Assembly: GCA_033763575.1 (NCBI GenBank)
Contig: JANRKF010000013.1
Coordinates: 1 to 64,000, forward strand
DNA from: JANRKF01 sp033763575
GTDB lineage: Bacteria; Pseudomonadota; Alphaproteobacteria; Rickettsiales; SXRF01
DNA length: 64,000 nt
Reading direction: 5' to 3'
Shown: in pieces, positions 49,609 to 58,425 of the stretch
Layout of the letters: each line of letters begins with the position of its first letter
How positions within the stretch are numbered: position 1 is the first letter of the stretch
The notes under the pieces: model-generated
The model's database searches: none
What the model saw: only the letters and a program-made list of their open reading frames with translations
Told to the model about the DNA's origin: nothing
Position numbers and translations under genes: made by a program

Positions 49609-49858
49609 TTCGAGTACTCCTTAGAGAGATAATTCTAAGCGATTTCCTGCGATATGTAAAGACCGCCGTAGCGAGTTTTCCGCCGATCAAACCCGTTGCA
49701 AGCCAGCGCTCGTCATCATTACCGCTCAAGCTACTCCGCTGTATCACCATCTTGGATTCTTTAAACATTTGCACTGCAAGCTCGAAAGAAAGGCCATGTT
49801 TCTGTTGATTTATCAGATTTTTCGCCTCATCCCATTCGAACGTTGACGTAAGGTTCAT
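49568..49858 (-). CDS. brnT: BrnT-type RNase toxin
   Basis: The 96 residues show the BrnT signature FEWDEAKNLINQQKHGLSFELAV and a C-terminal FTYRRKSLRIISLRSTRNAEKREY with the conserved Arg residues and Glu. BrnT is a RelE-like ribonuclease. Its start lies 4 bp inside the argG stop, so the pair depends on argG transcription unless an internal promoter exists. Confidence 0.88.
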   Translation of the reverse strand: MNLTSTFEWDEAKNLINQQKHGLSFELAVQMFKESKMVIQRSSLSGNDDERWLATGLIGGKLATAVFTYRRKSLRIISLRSTRNAEKREYRKIYHG

Positions 49859-51057
49859 GATTTTAGCAACCGCAGCCTGAGCGCATTCAGCTTGATGAAT
49901 CCGGCGGCGTCTTTCTGGTCATAGGCCCCGGCGTCGTCCTCAAACGTCACATGTTTTTCGGAATAAAGCGATTTGGCGGATTTGCGGCCATCCACGCTCA
50001 CGCTACCCTTAAACAGCTTCAGCCGCACCGTGCCTTCCACATTTTTCTGCGATTCATCAATCAGCGCTTGCAGCATTTTGCGCTCCGGCGACCACCAGTA
50101 GCCGTTATAAATCAGCTCGGCGTAGCGGGGCATCATCTCATCTTTCAAATGCATGGCGCCGCGGTCGAGTGTGATGCTTTCAATCCCGCGATGCGCCGCG
50201 AGCAGGATGGTACCGCCCGGTGTTTCATACACGCCGCGGCTTTTCATGCCGACATATCGGTTTTCGACCAAATCCAGCCGCCCAATGCCGTGCTTGCCGC
50301 CCAGCTCATTGAGCCTGGTAAGCAGCATAGCGGGCGATAATTTCTGGCCATTCACGCCCACCGCGTCGCCCCGCGCAAATTCCACCTCGATGAATTCGGC
50401 CTTATCGGGCGCTTGCTCCGGCGCCACCGAGCGCGTGAACATATCCTCATGCGGGGCCACCCACGGGTCTTCCAGCACTTTGCCCTCATAGGAAATATGC
50501 AGCAGGTTGGCGTCGGTGGAGTAGGGGGCTTCGCCGCGCTTATCCTTGGCGATGGGGATCTGGTGTTTTTCCGCGTATTCAATGAGCTTGGTGCGGCTGG
50601 TTAAATCCCATTCACGCCACGGGGCGATGACTTTAATATCCGGATTCAGGCCGTAATAGCCCAGCTCAAACCGCACCTGATCGTTGCCTTTGCCGGTGGC
50701 GCCGTGGGCGACCGCATCCGCCCCGGTTTCCTTAGCAATTTCGATCTGGCGCTTGGAAATCAGCGGCCTGGCGATGGAAGTTCCAAGCAAATAGACGCCC
50801 TCATACAGCGCGTTGGCGCGAAACATGGGGAACACGAAATCCCGCACGAATTCCTCGCGCAGGTCCTCGATAAAGATTTCTTTCGCGCCCATCATTTTGG
50901 CTTTGGCGCGGGCGGGTTCAATTTCTTCGCCCTGGCCCAAATCCGCCGTGAACGTTACCACCTCGCAGCCATATTGCTCCTGCAACCAGCGCAGGATGAT
51001 CGATGTATCCAGCCCGCCGGAATAGGCAAGCACCACTTTCTTGATATTATTTTTCAT
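49855..51057 (-). CDS. argG: argininosuccinate synthase
   Basis: It joins citrulline and aspartate for arginine synthesis. The P-loop-like motif VVLAYSGGLDTSIILRWL (residues 8-25), GQGEEIEPARAKA, ARPLISKRQIEIA, DAVAHGATGKGNDQVRFE and the KGLAPY-related AKDKRGEAPYSTDANLLHIS are all present. At 400 residues it is full length. brnT-brnA follow on the same strand with a 4-bp overlap, an unusual neighbour for an amino acid gene. Confidence 0.96.
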   Translation of the reverse strand: MKNNIKKVVLAYSGGLDTSIILRWLQEQYGCEVVTFTADLGQGEEIEPARAKAKMMGAKEIFIEDLREEFVRDFVFPMFRANALYEGVYLLGTSIARPLISKRQIEIAKETGADAVAHGATGKGNDQVRFELGYYGLNPDIKVIAPWREWDLTSRTKLIEYAEKHQIPIAKDKRGEAPYSTDANLLHISYEGKVLEDPWVAPHEDMFTRSVAPEQAPDKAEFIEVEFARGDAVGVNGQKLSPAMLLTRLNELGGKHGIGRLDLVENRYVGMKSRGVYETPGGTILLAAHRGIESITLDRGAMHLKDEMMPRYAELIYNGYWWSPERKMLQALIDESQKNVEGTVRLKLFKGSVSVDGRKSAKSLYSEKHVTFEDDAGAYDQKDAAGFIKLNALRLRLLKS

Positions 51058-51065
51058 AATGTATC

Positions 51066-51127
51066 CTTGTCATTCCGACCGCAGTGGAGGAATCCTAGGA
51101 TCCCTCGGCGTTGCTCGGGATGGCAGT
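51066..51127 (-). repeat. palindromic element upstream of argG
   Basis: The sequence starts GTCATTCCGACCGCAGTGGA and holds the inverted pair GGAATCCTAGGATCC (51090-51104) and a CGGGATGGC end. It resembles the TCATTCC-type elements of other alphaproteobacteria. It lies between argG and the unknown gene at 51184. Confidence 0.55.
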
Positions 51128-51183
51128 TTAGGATTCGACGGCGCCAGACATAACCCAACCCGCCGCCAAACACAAGCGGGAGA

Positions 51184-52032
51184 TTAATTGGGCGAGCGGG
51201 CGGGGCCGGGGCCACCATGTTCGAGATAGAGTTTTTCCACCGCCTCGAAGATATTTTCGATTGCCTTGTCACGATCCACATGGGTTATCTGATCCATCGG
51301 CACGCCGTTTAGCTCATCGGAGATGATCAGATAGAGTGGATTATCAAGCAGCTTATCCTTTTTCTCCGTACCGCGCTTGCTTCGATCGAGCTTCACGCCG
51401 CTTTCGTATAGCTGCATCACGCGGTCGGCGATATGCTGCGCTCTATTTTCTCCCATATCCTCACCACGTACTGTGTTCCCCCGGACTTTTTCTCGTAATT
51501 CCTCCATCACCAGACCCTCGATATAATCATTATTGAGGCCCCGAACGGGAACACGGCGAGCGACTCCGCCCACTTGCGTTGATGGCTCATCGTCGTCTCC
51601 GAGAAATACAGCATGCATTGGAAGTTTCTCAAGCTCGGCTGCCTCTTTAGCCATTACTTGGATAAAAATATCCAGCAACATATCCGATACCGCATCAGCC
51701 ATCTGTATTTTTTTGGCTTCTACATATTCCTTCAATTCTCCCAACACCTTGACGGCGGAATCAAACATCAACTTGTTATCGACGTTTTTTTGCTGAGGCG
51801 GCGCTGCGGTAATCATCCGGATACCATCGCCACCACTGATAGCATCTGCCATAACCCCGGATTCAAAGAGCCGCAATCGAACAAGCTTCGCAATGTCTTC
51901 CATTTCCTTATCCGGAAGCGCCGGCGATGACACAAGACAAAGTTGCGCATTGTTTTGGTAATACGTAACCAGTTGGATAGCCTGACTGCCAATCTTAATA
52001 GTATACAAATTGCTCGGTTTGGGGTCGCTCAC
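51184..52032 (-). CDS. hypothetical protein
   Basis: The 282 residues have an alpha/beta start (LYTIKIGSQAIQLVTYYQNNAQLCLVSSPALP) and a long helical remainder. No motif, signal peptide or membrane segment is recognised. The C-terminal part (LYLIISDELNGVPMDQITHVDRDKAIENIFEAVEKLY) might be a small helical domain. It lies 28 bp after hfq on the same strand and may be in its operon. Confidence 0.5.
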   Translation of the reverse strand: MSDPKPSNLYTIKIGSQAIQLVTYYQNNAQLCLVSSPALPDKEMEDIAKLVRLRLFESGVMADAISGGDGIRMITAAPPQQKNVDNKLMFDSAVKVLGELKEYVEAKKIQMADAVSDMLLDIFIQVMAKEAAELEKLPMHAVFLGDDDEPSTQVGGVARRVPVRGLNNDYIEGLVMEELREKVRGNTVRGEDMGENRAQHIADRVMQLYESGVKLDRSKRGTEKKDKLLDNPLYLIISDELNGVPMDQITHVDRDKAIENIFEAVEKLYLEHGGPGPARSPN

Positions 52033-52059
52033 GCCGGGTGCATCCTCTGATTTTCGTTT

Positions 52060-52320
52060 TTACGCTTCCGACGCCAGCGCTTCTTCCACGCCTTCTTCAT
52101 CCTGCAATGTGACAGTGGCGCTCGGCACCACGGTGGCGATGGTATGTTTATACACCAGCTGCACCTGCGGGCCGCGGCGCAGCAGCAGCGAGAAATTATC
52201 GAAGCTGGTGATATTGCCCTGCAGCTTCACGCCGTTGGCGAGGAATACGGTAACGGGCACGCGTTTTTTACGCACCGTGTTGAGGAATACATCCTGCACA
52301 TTTTGCGGTTTGTCGGCCAT
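52060..52320 (-). CDS. hfq: RNA chaperone Hfq
   Basis: The 86 residues show the Sm1 motif KRVPVTVFLANGVKLQGNITSFDNFSLLLRR and the Sm2 motif QLVYKHTIATVVPS. The N-terminus QNVQDVFLNTVRKKRVP matches the standard Q-DxFLNxxRK. The hexamer binds sRNA and mRNA. The C-terminal tail is short and acidic, as is common in alphaproteobacteria. Confidence 0.96.
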   Translation of the reverse strand: MADKPQNVQDVFLNTVRKKRVPVTVFLANGVKLQGNITSFDNFSLLLRRGPQVQLVYKHTIATVVPSATVTLQDEEGVEEALASEA

Positions 52321-52437
52321 ATCGCCCCCCTTTTTCTTTTACGAATAGCCCTTGGCGGCACTCCATGCAAGATGTTTTACTTGATAAAGCTATATTAACC
52401 GCTGCATAATGGCGCGATCACACACGGAATCCCAGCA
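52321..52437. other. intergenic region between hfq and the 569-residue gene
   Basis: Divergent promoter region. It contains GATAAAGC and TATATTAACC but no clear -35. No gene is seen. Confidence 0.3.
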
Positions 52438-54147
52438 TTGGCTTCGCTTCAAGAAATCCTCACGCCGCTGCAATCGCAGCGTATACTGCCGGAATATGCA
52501 AGCCGCGCCGAGGGCAGCTTGCAGGTGCTGTTTCCATACTCGGACAGCGTGATACCCGACGTGCAGTGGGACGACCAATTCTATCAATGGGAAGGTGATG
52601 ATTATCTTTGGAGAATTTACAAGGATGGTGCGTATCATAGCCTTGGAAGGAAAGGTTCCGGAGCGTATTATCACCCGCTGGATAATAACTACCAAGAACC
52701 ATATTTAGCACAACTTGCCGCCCGCCGCGCAGAATTTGAACCGACCCTGTTTTTTGGCGTCGCGGGCGGGGTGATTACGCTGGATAGTGTGGCCAATGGC
52801 CGTTTCTCCGGTGCTATTTTGGCGGGCATCGATCCTTATCAGCGCAATCTATGGCGCAGCATTATTGAATGTGTTGCGGAATCGGATGGCGATCGTCATC
52901 GCGTGCCGGAGCTTTTGCTGCGCTACAATCAACCCAATTATCTAAACGATGGCTATTTCACAGGATATGATCCGGAGTTGTTTGCCGCAGAAATGCGAAA
53001 AGACCTCAAACGCCCATCGAGTTGGCTCGGCAGCGACGAGAATTTTCAGCATATTTACCGGCTGGTGCAAGAGGGCAATATCGTTCCGATTATTGCCGAT
53101 GCGGTGGATATGAAGCGCTATATGAGCATGCGCAATCTTTTGCAGGCGGGCGAGGCGCCGCCGATCGGCCTGATCTATGGCTCCAACGTTGCTTTGATAA
53201 TCGGCGACAAAGTAGATTATATAAGAGCAAGAGAGTATAGAGATAATTCACAGGAAATTTATTTTACCAATCTCGCCATTCTAAGCGGCAATCCTGAAGT
53301 TCCTATGGCCGATGGAAAAGAAAACCCCAAAATATACTTGGGAGGGGACATGGCGCTTGAAGAACTCAACATATTACCGCTTAGCCAGGCCCGCGATTTG
53401 ATGGTGCCTCCACCCGCCGCTGTGACCACGACCACTCCTGTACCAAGCTTACGTGAATGGGGGGATTTGCCTGCGCAGCAAGCGTTTGCCTCAGGGCATA
53501 TAGGGCGGCTTCAAGCGATTGCGGATAACACCGAGCAGTCCGCTGCCGAGGCGGCGGCCTATGCGCGGCTTCTCATCGCGGTGCATAACAATGATAACGA
53601 GGAGGCCGGGCGCATCATGCAGCAGCAAGGCTGGCGGGCGGACAGTGTGACGACGCTTTCCAGCCACCACTGGCCGCTATTGGCCCAGAGCTGCGACGGC
53701 AATGGCGGCGTCACCGCCGTTTTTAATGATCGACTGTTCCTATGGCTGGCCGATCGTGAACCGGCAGCGGTGGTAGCGCTGGAACTTCCTGAGAGTGAAG
53801 GCGGCGGCAGCCTCCTGCATGCGACGCTTAAAGGCCCGCCCAATCCCTCCATGATCAAGGAATTGCTGGAGCGCGGCGTGGATCCGTACCGGCGCGACCG
53901 TGGTCACCAGACCTATCTGGATAAATTGCAGGCTTACCATCGTGAGCATCCGCATATTCCAAATGCGACCTCGGCCATTGATATCGAGGCCAATGCACGT
54001 CTTCTCAAGCGCGAATCGATCATCGCCATGGTGCAGCAATTCATGGCGGAGCATCCTGAAACGGAATACACAGCGCGGCACGAACAAAACTGGGTATCGC
54101 GCACCGACCCGATGAGCGGGCCTGAGCGCCTGCCGCCGCTGCCTTAA
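52438..54147 (+). CDS. large unknown protein with LIC_10091-like region and ankyrin-like C-terminus
   Basis: The protein has 569 residues. The start at 52438 is a TTG; no in-frame ATG precedes the conserved part, so the true start is uncertain. Residues 95-300 (PTLFFGVAGGVITLDSVANGRFSGAILAGIDPYQRNLWRSIIECVAES... IGLIYGSNVALIIGD... IYFTNLAILSGNPE) resemble the methyltransferase-like LIC_10091 group. The rest is helical, with ankyrin-like pairs (LHATLKGPPNPSMIKELLERGVDPY). Function is unknown. An effector or polysaccharide-related role cannot be decided. Confidence 0.5.
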   Translation: MASLQEILTPLQSQRILPEYASRAEGSLQVLFPYSDSVIPDVQWDDQFYQWEGDDYLWRIYKDGAYHSLGRKGSGAYYHPLDNNYQEPYLAQLAARRAEFEPTLFFGVAGGVITLDSVANGRFSGAILAGIDPYQRNLWRSIIECVAESDGDRHRVPELLLRYNQPNYLNDGYFTGYDPELFAAEMRKDLKRPSSWLGSDENFQHIYRLVQEGNIVPIIADAVDMKRYMSMRNLLQAGEAPPIGLIYGSNVALIIGDKVDYIRAREYRDNSQEIYFTNLAILSGNPEVPMADGKENPKIYLGGDMALEELNILPLSQARDLMVPPPAAVTTTTPVPSLREWGDLPAQQAFASGHIGRLQAIADNTEQSAAEAAAYARLLIAVHNNDNEEAGRIMQQQGWRADSVTTLSSHHWPLLAQSCDGNGGVTAVFNDRLFLWLADREPAAVVALELPESEGGGSLLHATLKGPPNPSMIKELLERGVDPYRRDRGHQTYLDKLQAYHREHPHIPNATSAIDIEANARLLKRESIIAMVQQFMAEHPETEYTARHEQNWVSRTDPMSGPERLPPLP

Positions 54148-54261
54148 AGCAACCCCTTCACGCCCCGGCTGGCTCATGTCACCCCCGACTTGATCGGGGG
54201 TCTAGGGCAGCTTGCTCAGGCGGTGGATAGGCTCTGGATCCCCGCTCGGAGGCGGGGACGA
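54147..54261 (-). repeat. palindromic element with a duplicated malonyl-CoA decarboxylase 3' end
   Basis: Two hairpins are present, GTCACCCCCGACTTGATCGGG (from 54178) and GATCCCCGCTCGGAGGCGGGG (from about 54236). On the far side, 54144-54173 on the minus strand encodes ASRGVKGLL plus stop, almost the same as the real end (ASRAVKGLL plus stop at 54262). This is a second case, after exbD2, where an element is flanked by a duplicated gene end. Confidence 0.75.
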
Positions 54262-55632
54262 CTACAACAATCCCTTCACAGCCCGGCTGGCGGCGATTTT
54301 CCCGCTCTCTGCGAAGGCTTCGTGGTTTTCGTCGATCTCGTCGAGCTTGTAATAATAATTGGCCATGATGCCCGCCGATTGCTTCATGCCCTTGGCCGAG
54401 CTATCGCCCAGCCAGTTCAGCCGCTCCAGGCGGGCGCCGTTGAACAGGTGGAAATTCGCCACCGGGTCGAGCGGGCGCTTATGTTTCTTTTCCTTCAGCA
54501 GGTAATGGGCGCAGAGTTTCAGCAGCAGCGGCTTCATTTTCTCGGCTTTTTTGGCGTCTTTGGCCCAGTCGCCGTCCAGCTCCTTGAGTTTGGCGATGTC
54601 GTCTTTGCCCAGCAAATCTCCCGGCCCGGCGACGATCAGCGGGTCGAGCCATGCGCGCAGTCCCGGCACCGGGGAGAGGGTGGCGTAGGTTTTGATATTT
54701 TTCATTTCGGCGGAGAGTTTTTCGACCACGCGCTTAATCAGGAAATTACCGAAGCTGATACCGGCAAGGCCTTTCTGCGCGTTGGAGATCGAGTAGAAAA
54801 TGGCGGTGTCGGCTTCTTTCGTATCGAAGACCGGCGATTTCTCGTCGAGCAGCTTCTGCACATTGTCGCTCATGCCGGAGACCAGCGCCACATGCACGAA
54901 GATCAGCGGCTCGGCGGGCATTTTATGGTGGAAAAAGGCGAAGACGCGGCGGTCGGCGTCGAGGCGGTTTTTCAAATCCTCCCACGAGGCGACGCGATGC
55001 ACTGCCTCATATTCAATCAGCTTCTCAAGAATGACGGCGGGCGAGTTCCACGAAATCTCCACGAGGTCGAGCAGCGCCACGTCGAACCAGCTTGCAAGAA
55101 TCTGTTTCAGGTCGAATTCGAGGGCTTTGAGCTTGGCGTCATTTCCAAGCAGCGGCAGCAGGTCGGCGCGCATATTCACCAGGAACTTGAAGCCGTCGGG
55201 CAGGGCGGTGAACTGCCGCAGGATGGTGCTGCGCGGGGTGGCGAGCGCCTCGCGCATGGCCACTTCCAGCGCCAGTTTTTCGTCGGGTTTGGCGATGGTG
55301 TATTTGTGCGAAAGCTTCAGCAGCGATTCATGGTTCATGTCAAAATCACCGGCCAGCATGGTAAGAAATTTCTTGCGGCCGGATTCATTAAGGCTCAGGT
55401 AAATCCGCCCAAGGGCTGCGGTGTTGGCCCGCGCCGTCACTTCGCCGCCGGGCGAGTCGAGGCAGAGCATCATCCGCGCCCGCAATTCGCCTTCATCTTC
55501 TTTGGGCACGCCGGGCCGTATATCGCTGGAAAAGACATGGAACGCGGTTTCGCGCACCTCTTCCCAGGTGCGAAGGAGGCTGTCTACGGTGCGTTTGCGG
55601 AGTTGGCCGAGGCCGCTGGAGGAATCGCTCAT
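54262..55632 (-). CDS. malonyl-CoA decarboxylase
   Basis: The enzyme turns malonyl-CoA into acetyl-CoA and CO2. The two-part structure is visible: a helical N-terminal domain and the catalytic GNAT-like C-terminal domain (EPLIFVHVALVSGMSDNVQKLL, AIFYSISNAQKGLAGISFGNFLIKRVV, FHLFNGARLERLNWLGD with the catalytic His/Ser neighbourhood, and SAGIMANYYYKL). ATG 55632 gives 456 residues and removes an odd extra tail. Upstream ATGs at 55647 and 55695 remain possible. It is alone, beside the head-gene cluster. Confidence 0.9.
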   Translation of the reverse strand: MSDSSSGLGQLRKRTVDSLLRTWEEVRETAFHVFSSDIRPGVPKEDEGELRARMMLCLDSPGGEVTARANTAALGRIYLSLNESGRKKFLTMLAGDFDMNHESLLKLSHKYTIAKPDEKLALEVAMREALATPRSTILRQFTALPDGFKFLVNMRADLLPLLGNDAKLKALEFDLKQILASWFDVALLDLVEISWNSPAVILEKLIEYEAVHRVASWEDLKNRLDADRRVFAFFHHKMPAEPLIFVHVALVSGMSDNVQKLLDEKSPVFDTKEADTAIFYSISNAQKGLAGISFGNFLIKRVVEKLSAEMKNIKTYATLSPVPGLRAWLDPLIVAGPGDLLGKDDIAKLKELDGDWAKDAKKAEKMKPLLLKLCAHYLLKEKKHKRPLDPVANFHLFNGARLERLNWLGDSSAKGMKQSAGIMANYYYKLDEIDENHEAFAESGKIAASRAVKGLL

Positions 55633-55714
55633 GCGTTTGTTATACATCAAAAATGCTGCGCGGTCATGCAGATTTTTTGCAGTGCGGCAATGCAACCTGC
55701 AAAAAAATATTCAG

Positions 55715-55745
55715 AAAAATGCATGTTACCCCCTTCCGTGACACA
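55715..55745 (+). promoter_or_regulatory. conserved motif upstream of the terminase block
   Basis: The sequence is AAAAATGCAT, 5-9 bases, then CCCCTTCCGTGACACA. The same motif (one base shorter) occurs at 58426-58455 before the portal gene. It is 39 bp upstream of the gene at 55784 and is probably a shared regulatory or promoter element of the head cluster. Confidence 0.6.
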
Positions 55746-55783
55746 CGCGAACAGCAATATCCTTGAATATTGGGAGGAAAAAC

Positions 55784-56200
55784 ATGAGCAACGACAAACA
55801 AAACAACCAACAAAATTTCGACAATATTGATTTTATCCGGTTCCTGAATCGCATCATCCTGGAGGAGGCGTTCAAGATGATCACCGAGGGGCTGCCTTGC
55901 GATAACAAGATCACGCCCGGAAACCAGCAAGACGCCCAAAAAGCAAATGATCCAAAATGGTCGGTGGAGGAGCGTGAGCGCAACGCACAGCGCAACATCC
56001 TTATTCATCGCCATATGCGTATGTGGGGCAAAGATAAACCCGCCACCGACACGCTGGGCGACATCGCCGATACCGAGCTTAAGATCGAGAAATACCGTCC
56101 GTCGCAGCCGGAGCGCCAGCCGAATAAGCCGCCGCCGCTCGACGAGCGCGAGCGGGAACTTTTTCGCGAGCTGCTGCGCCGGGAGGATTACGATGCGTGA
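55784..56200 (+). CDS. phage/GTA gene in the small-terminase position
   Basis: The 138 residues are hydrophilic and Gln/Asp/Arg-rich, and a helical stretch at residues 14-35 (NIDFIRFLNRIILEEAFKMI) is visible. There is no clear helix-turn-helix. The start is fixed by GGGAGG 9 bp before ATG 55784. It overlaps terL by 8 bp, and a gene at this spot normally codes for the small terminase subunit that recognises DNA. The assignment rests on position. Confidence 0.55.
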   Translation: MSNDKQNNQQNFDNIDFIRFLNRIILEEAFKMITEGLPCDNKITPGNQQDAQKANDPKWSVEERERNAQRNILIHRHMRMWGKDKPATDTLGDIADTELKIEKYRPSQPERQPNKPPPLDERERELFRELLRREDYDA

Positions 56201-57641
56201 TTTTGATGAGGAGCTCGCCGCCGCGCTCGATGAAAAAACGCGGAAACATTTCAGGCATTTTATCGGAAGAACCCTGCTCACCGCCGATCCCGACGCGCAT
56301 TTCCAGAAGAACTGGCATATCGATCTGATTGCCGAGCATCTGGAGGCGGCGCGTCTGGGCAAGCTCACAAGGCTCATCATCAACATGCCGCCGCGTGCGC
56401 TCAAAAGCCAGTGCGTGAGCATTGCGTGGCCGGCGTGGATTCTGGGGCATGATCCGAGTGCGCGCATCATGGCGGCGAGCTATTCGGCGCAACTCGCCAT
56501 CCGCCATTCGCTCGATTGCCGTCAGGTGGTGACGAGCGCGTGGTATCAGCGTTTGTTTCCGGATACGCGGATCGCCCGCGACCAGAATGAAAAACATAAA
56601 TTCATGACGACGCGGCGCGGCTTTCGCTTTGCCACCAGCGTCGGCGGCACGGCCACGGGCGAGGGTGGAAATTTCCTCATCATCGACGATCCGATGAACC
56701 CGTCCCAGGCGATGAGCGCGGCGGCGCGGGCGCAGGTCAAGCGCTGGTACGACCATACGTTTTCCACGCGCCTCAACGATAAGAAGCGTGGGGTGATCGT
56801 GCTGGTCATGCAGCGGCTGCATATGGACGACCTCACCGCGCACCTGCTGGAGAAGGGCGGATTCACTCTATTATCGCTGCCGGCGATCGCCACCGGAACG
56901 GATTATTTTCATTTCGGTAGCGTAACGAAAAATCGCGGGGAGAAAGAGGCGCTGCACCCGGCGCGGGAGGATACGGCGCTCATCGAACGGGCGAAGATCG
57001 AGCTGGGCGCGCAGGCGTTCTCGGCGCAATACCAGCAGCAGCCCTTGCCGGAGGAGGGCGGCATGCTGAAGCGCCCGTGGCTTCGCCGTCACAATATTCC
57101 CTCCCCCCTTGAGGGGGAGGGCAGGGTGGGGGGTGGTGAGGAAAGGCACCATGAGCGCATCGTGCAGAGCTGGGATACGGCGATCAAGGCCGAGAACCAT
57201 CACGATGCGAGCGTGTGCCTCACCTTTGTGGAAAGCGGCAACGTCGCGCATCTCATCGATGCGCGGGTCGAGCGGCTGGAATATCCGGAGTTGAAGCGGC
57301 GCGTGCGCGAGCTGGCGGAGAAATTCAAACCACATGCGATACTGGTGGAAGACAAGGCCAGCGGCCAGCAGCTTTTGCAGGATTTGAAGCGCGAAACCTC
57401 GCTGCCGCTGGTGGCGGTGCAAAGCAGTGCGAACAAGGTCACGCGCTTTGCGGCGGTGTCGGCGATGATTGAAGCGGGGCGGCTGTCGCTGCCGCATAAC
57501 GCGCCGTGGCTGGCGGCCTTCGAGCAGGAGATTTTAGAGTTTCCGCACGGAAAACACGACGATCAGGTCGATGCGCTGACCCAATATCTCGATTTTCTGC
57601 GGAAATCTTCGTTCGATAGATTAAGCATGCGCCGCATTTAA
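56193..57641 (+). CDS. phage/GTA terminase large subunit (TerL)
   Basis: The 482-residue DNA-packaging ATPase and nuclease has the Walker-like PPRALKSQCVSIAWPAW (residues 64-80), MAASYSAQLAIRHSLDCR, the Walker B region FLIIDDPMNPSQAM and coupling motif VLVMQRLHMDDL. The C-terminal nuclease carries IVQSWDTAIKAENHHDASVC, ILVEDKASGQQLLQDLKRE and HDDQVDALTQYL with the RuvC-like acidic residues. Residues 308-320 (PSPLEGEGRVGGG) are encoded by a palindromic repeat. ATG 56193 is in the expected place; the longer frame upstream is the previous gene in another frame. Confidence 0.9.
   Translation: MRDFDEELAAALDEKTRKHFRHFIGRTLLTADPDAHFQKNWHIDLIAEHLEAARLGKLTRLIINMPPRALKSQCVSIAWPAWILGHDPSARIMAASYSAQLAIRHSLDCRQVVTSAWYQRLFPDTRIARDQNEKHKFMTTRRGFRFATSVGGTATGEGGNFLIIDDPMNPSQAMSAAARAQVKRWYDHTFSTRLNDKKRGVIVLVMQRLHMDDLTAHLLEKGGFTLLSLPAIATGTDYFHFGSVTKNRGEKEALHPAREDTALIERAKIELGAQAFSAQYQQQPLPEEGGMLKRPWLRRHNIPSPLEGEGRVGGGEERHHERIVQSWDTAIKAENHHDASVCLTFVESGNVAHLIDARVERLEYPELKRRVRELAEKFKPHAILVEDKASGQQLLQDLKRETSLPLVAVQSSANKVTRFAAVSAMIEAGRLSLPHNAPWLAAFEQEILEFPHGKHDDQVDALTQYLDFLRKSSFDRLSMRRI
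57098..57141 (+). repeat. in-frame palindromic repeat inside terL
   Basis: The hairpin CCCTCCCCCCTTGAGGGGGA (from 57099) is followed by a GGTGGGGGGTGG run. It codes for PSPLEGEGRVGGG. A shorter relative ends the protease gene (TCCCTCCCCCCTCAATGGGGG, 61047-61067). Confidence 0.65.
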
Positions 57642-57808
57642 ACGGCTCAATAGATTGATTTATAATGATTCAATGGCTTAAATTCGCGCCATTTCATGTT
57701 TACCTATTATTAAATTCGCTGTGTTATTTTACTTAATAACGGCACAATAGTTAATAAGAAACGGACCGGCCGCAACGGGGCTAACATAAGAATAAAAGGT
57801 ACAGGGTT
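57642..57808. other. intergenic region after terL
   Basis: AT-rich, 167 bp, with no terminator hairpin that stands out. No gene is seen. Confidence 0.25.
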
Positions 57809-58108
57809 ATGACAACAGATAATATCAACGAATGGGTGGACAAGGCCAAGCAATCCGAGGCCGATGATTCCTCCGCATCTTCGTCGGGCGGTGTGCGCGT
57901 CGTGCGCAACCAGCCGCAACATCAAAGCATCGGCAACATGATTATGGCGGTCGCCGATAAAATCCGCCCGCATATTGCCGCCATGTGCGATGGCGTGCGC
58001 AATAATGAAGGTATGCTCATTCAGCCTGCGCATATCCGTGGTATCGCGCTCGAAATGGCAGAGGGTCTGGTGAAAGACCATCAACGTAACAGTAAAAAAT
58101 CAGCATAA
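57809..58108 (+). CDS. small hypothetical protein in the head cluster
   Basis: The 99 residues are hydrophilic, Ser/Asp-rich at the start with a helical second half (GNMIMAVADKIRPHIAAMCDGVRNNEGMLIQPAHIRGIALEMAEGLV). The family is not recognised. The ribosome site is weak (CAGGG). It sits between terL and the portal gene with the 53-residue gene that follows. Confidence 0.55.
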   Translation: MTTDNINEWVDKAKQSEADDSSASSSGGVRVVRNQPQHQSIGNMIMAVADKIRPHIAAMCDGVRNNEGMLIQPAHIRGIALEMAEGLVKDHQRNSKKSA

Positions 58109-58120
58109 TAGGGAACGGCC

Positions 58121-58282
58121 ATGAAAATCACTCCTGAAGACATCCAGCAAAGATTTTCGGCAACTATGGAAAACCGTGGCGTCGATCCCAATAAATGCAA
58201 CAACACTGCACACCATCTCGATGTGATTGGCAGAGACCTGAAAGGTTTTGATCTCGATAAAACGCAAGGCATGGCGCTCTAA
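58121..58282 (+). CDS. very small hypothetical protein
   Basis: The 53 codons begin ATG at 58121, 12 bp after the preceding gene, with a GGGAACGG ribosome-site-like stretch. The product has one short helix and a Cys near its middle. It has the same codon usage as its neighbours and ends 28 bp before the terminator, so it looks like a true last gene of this small unit. Confidence 0.5.
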   Translation: MKITPEDIQQRFSATMENRGVDPNKCNNTAHHLDVIGRDLKGFDLDKTQGMAL

Positions 58283-58310
58283 AAAATACAAAAGTTTATT
58301 CCCAGAGGCG

Positions 58311-58340
58311 AAAAACCGGCATTCATAGGCCGGTTTTTTG
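58311..58340 (+). terminator. rho-independent terminator
   Basis: AACCGGC - loop ATTCATAG - GCCGGTT followed by a run of T (GGTTTTTTG). It closes the transcription unit that begins at terL or before it and separates it from the portal unit. Confidence 0.8.
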
Positions 58341-58425
58341 TTTGCGGGTGATGCGAACGCAGCGGATTTCACGAAAAAACGCATAAATAAATATTGCAAT
58401 ACAATCGCTTGTCATTTTTTTCAAA

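Noticed and set aside
55763..55783. Earlier start for the small-terminase-position gene
   Set aside because: The ribosome site GGGAGG lies between it and ATG 55784, which fixes the later start.
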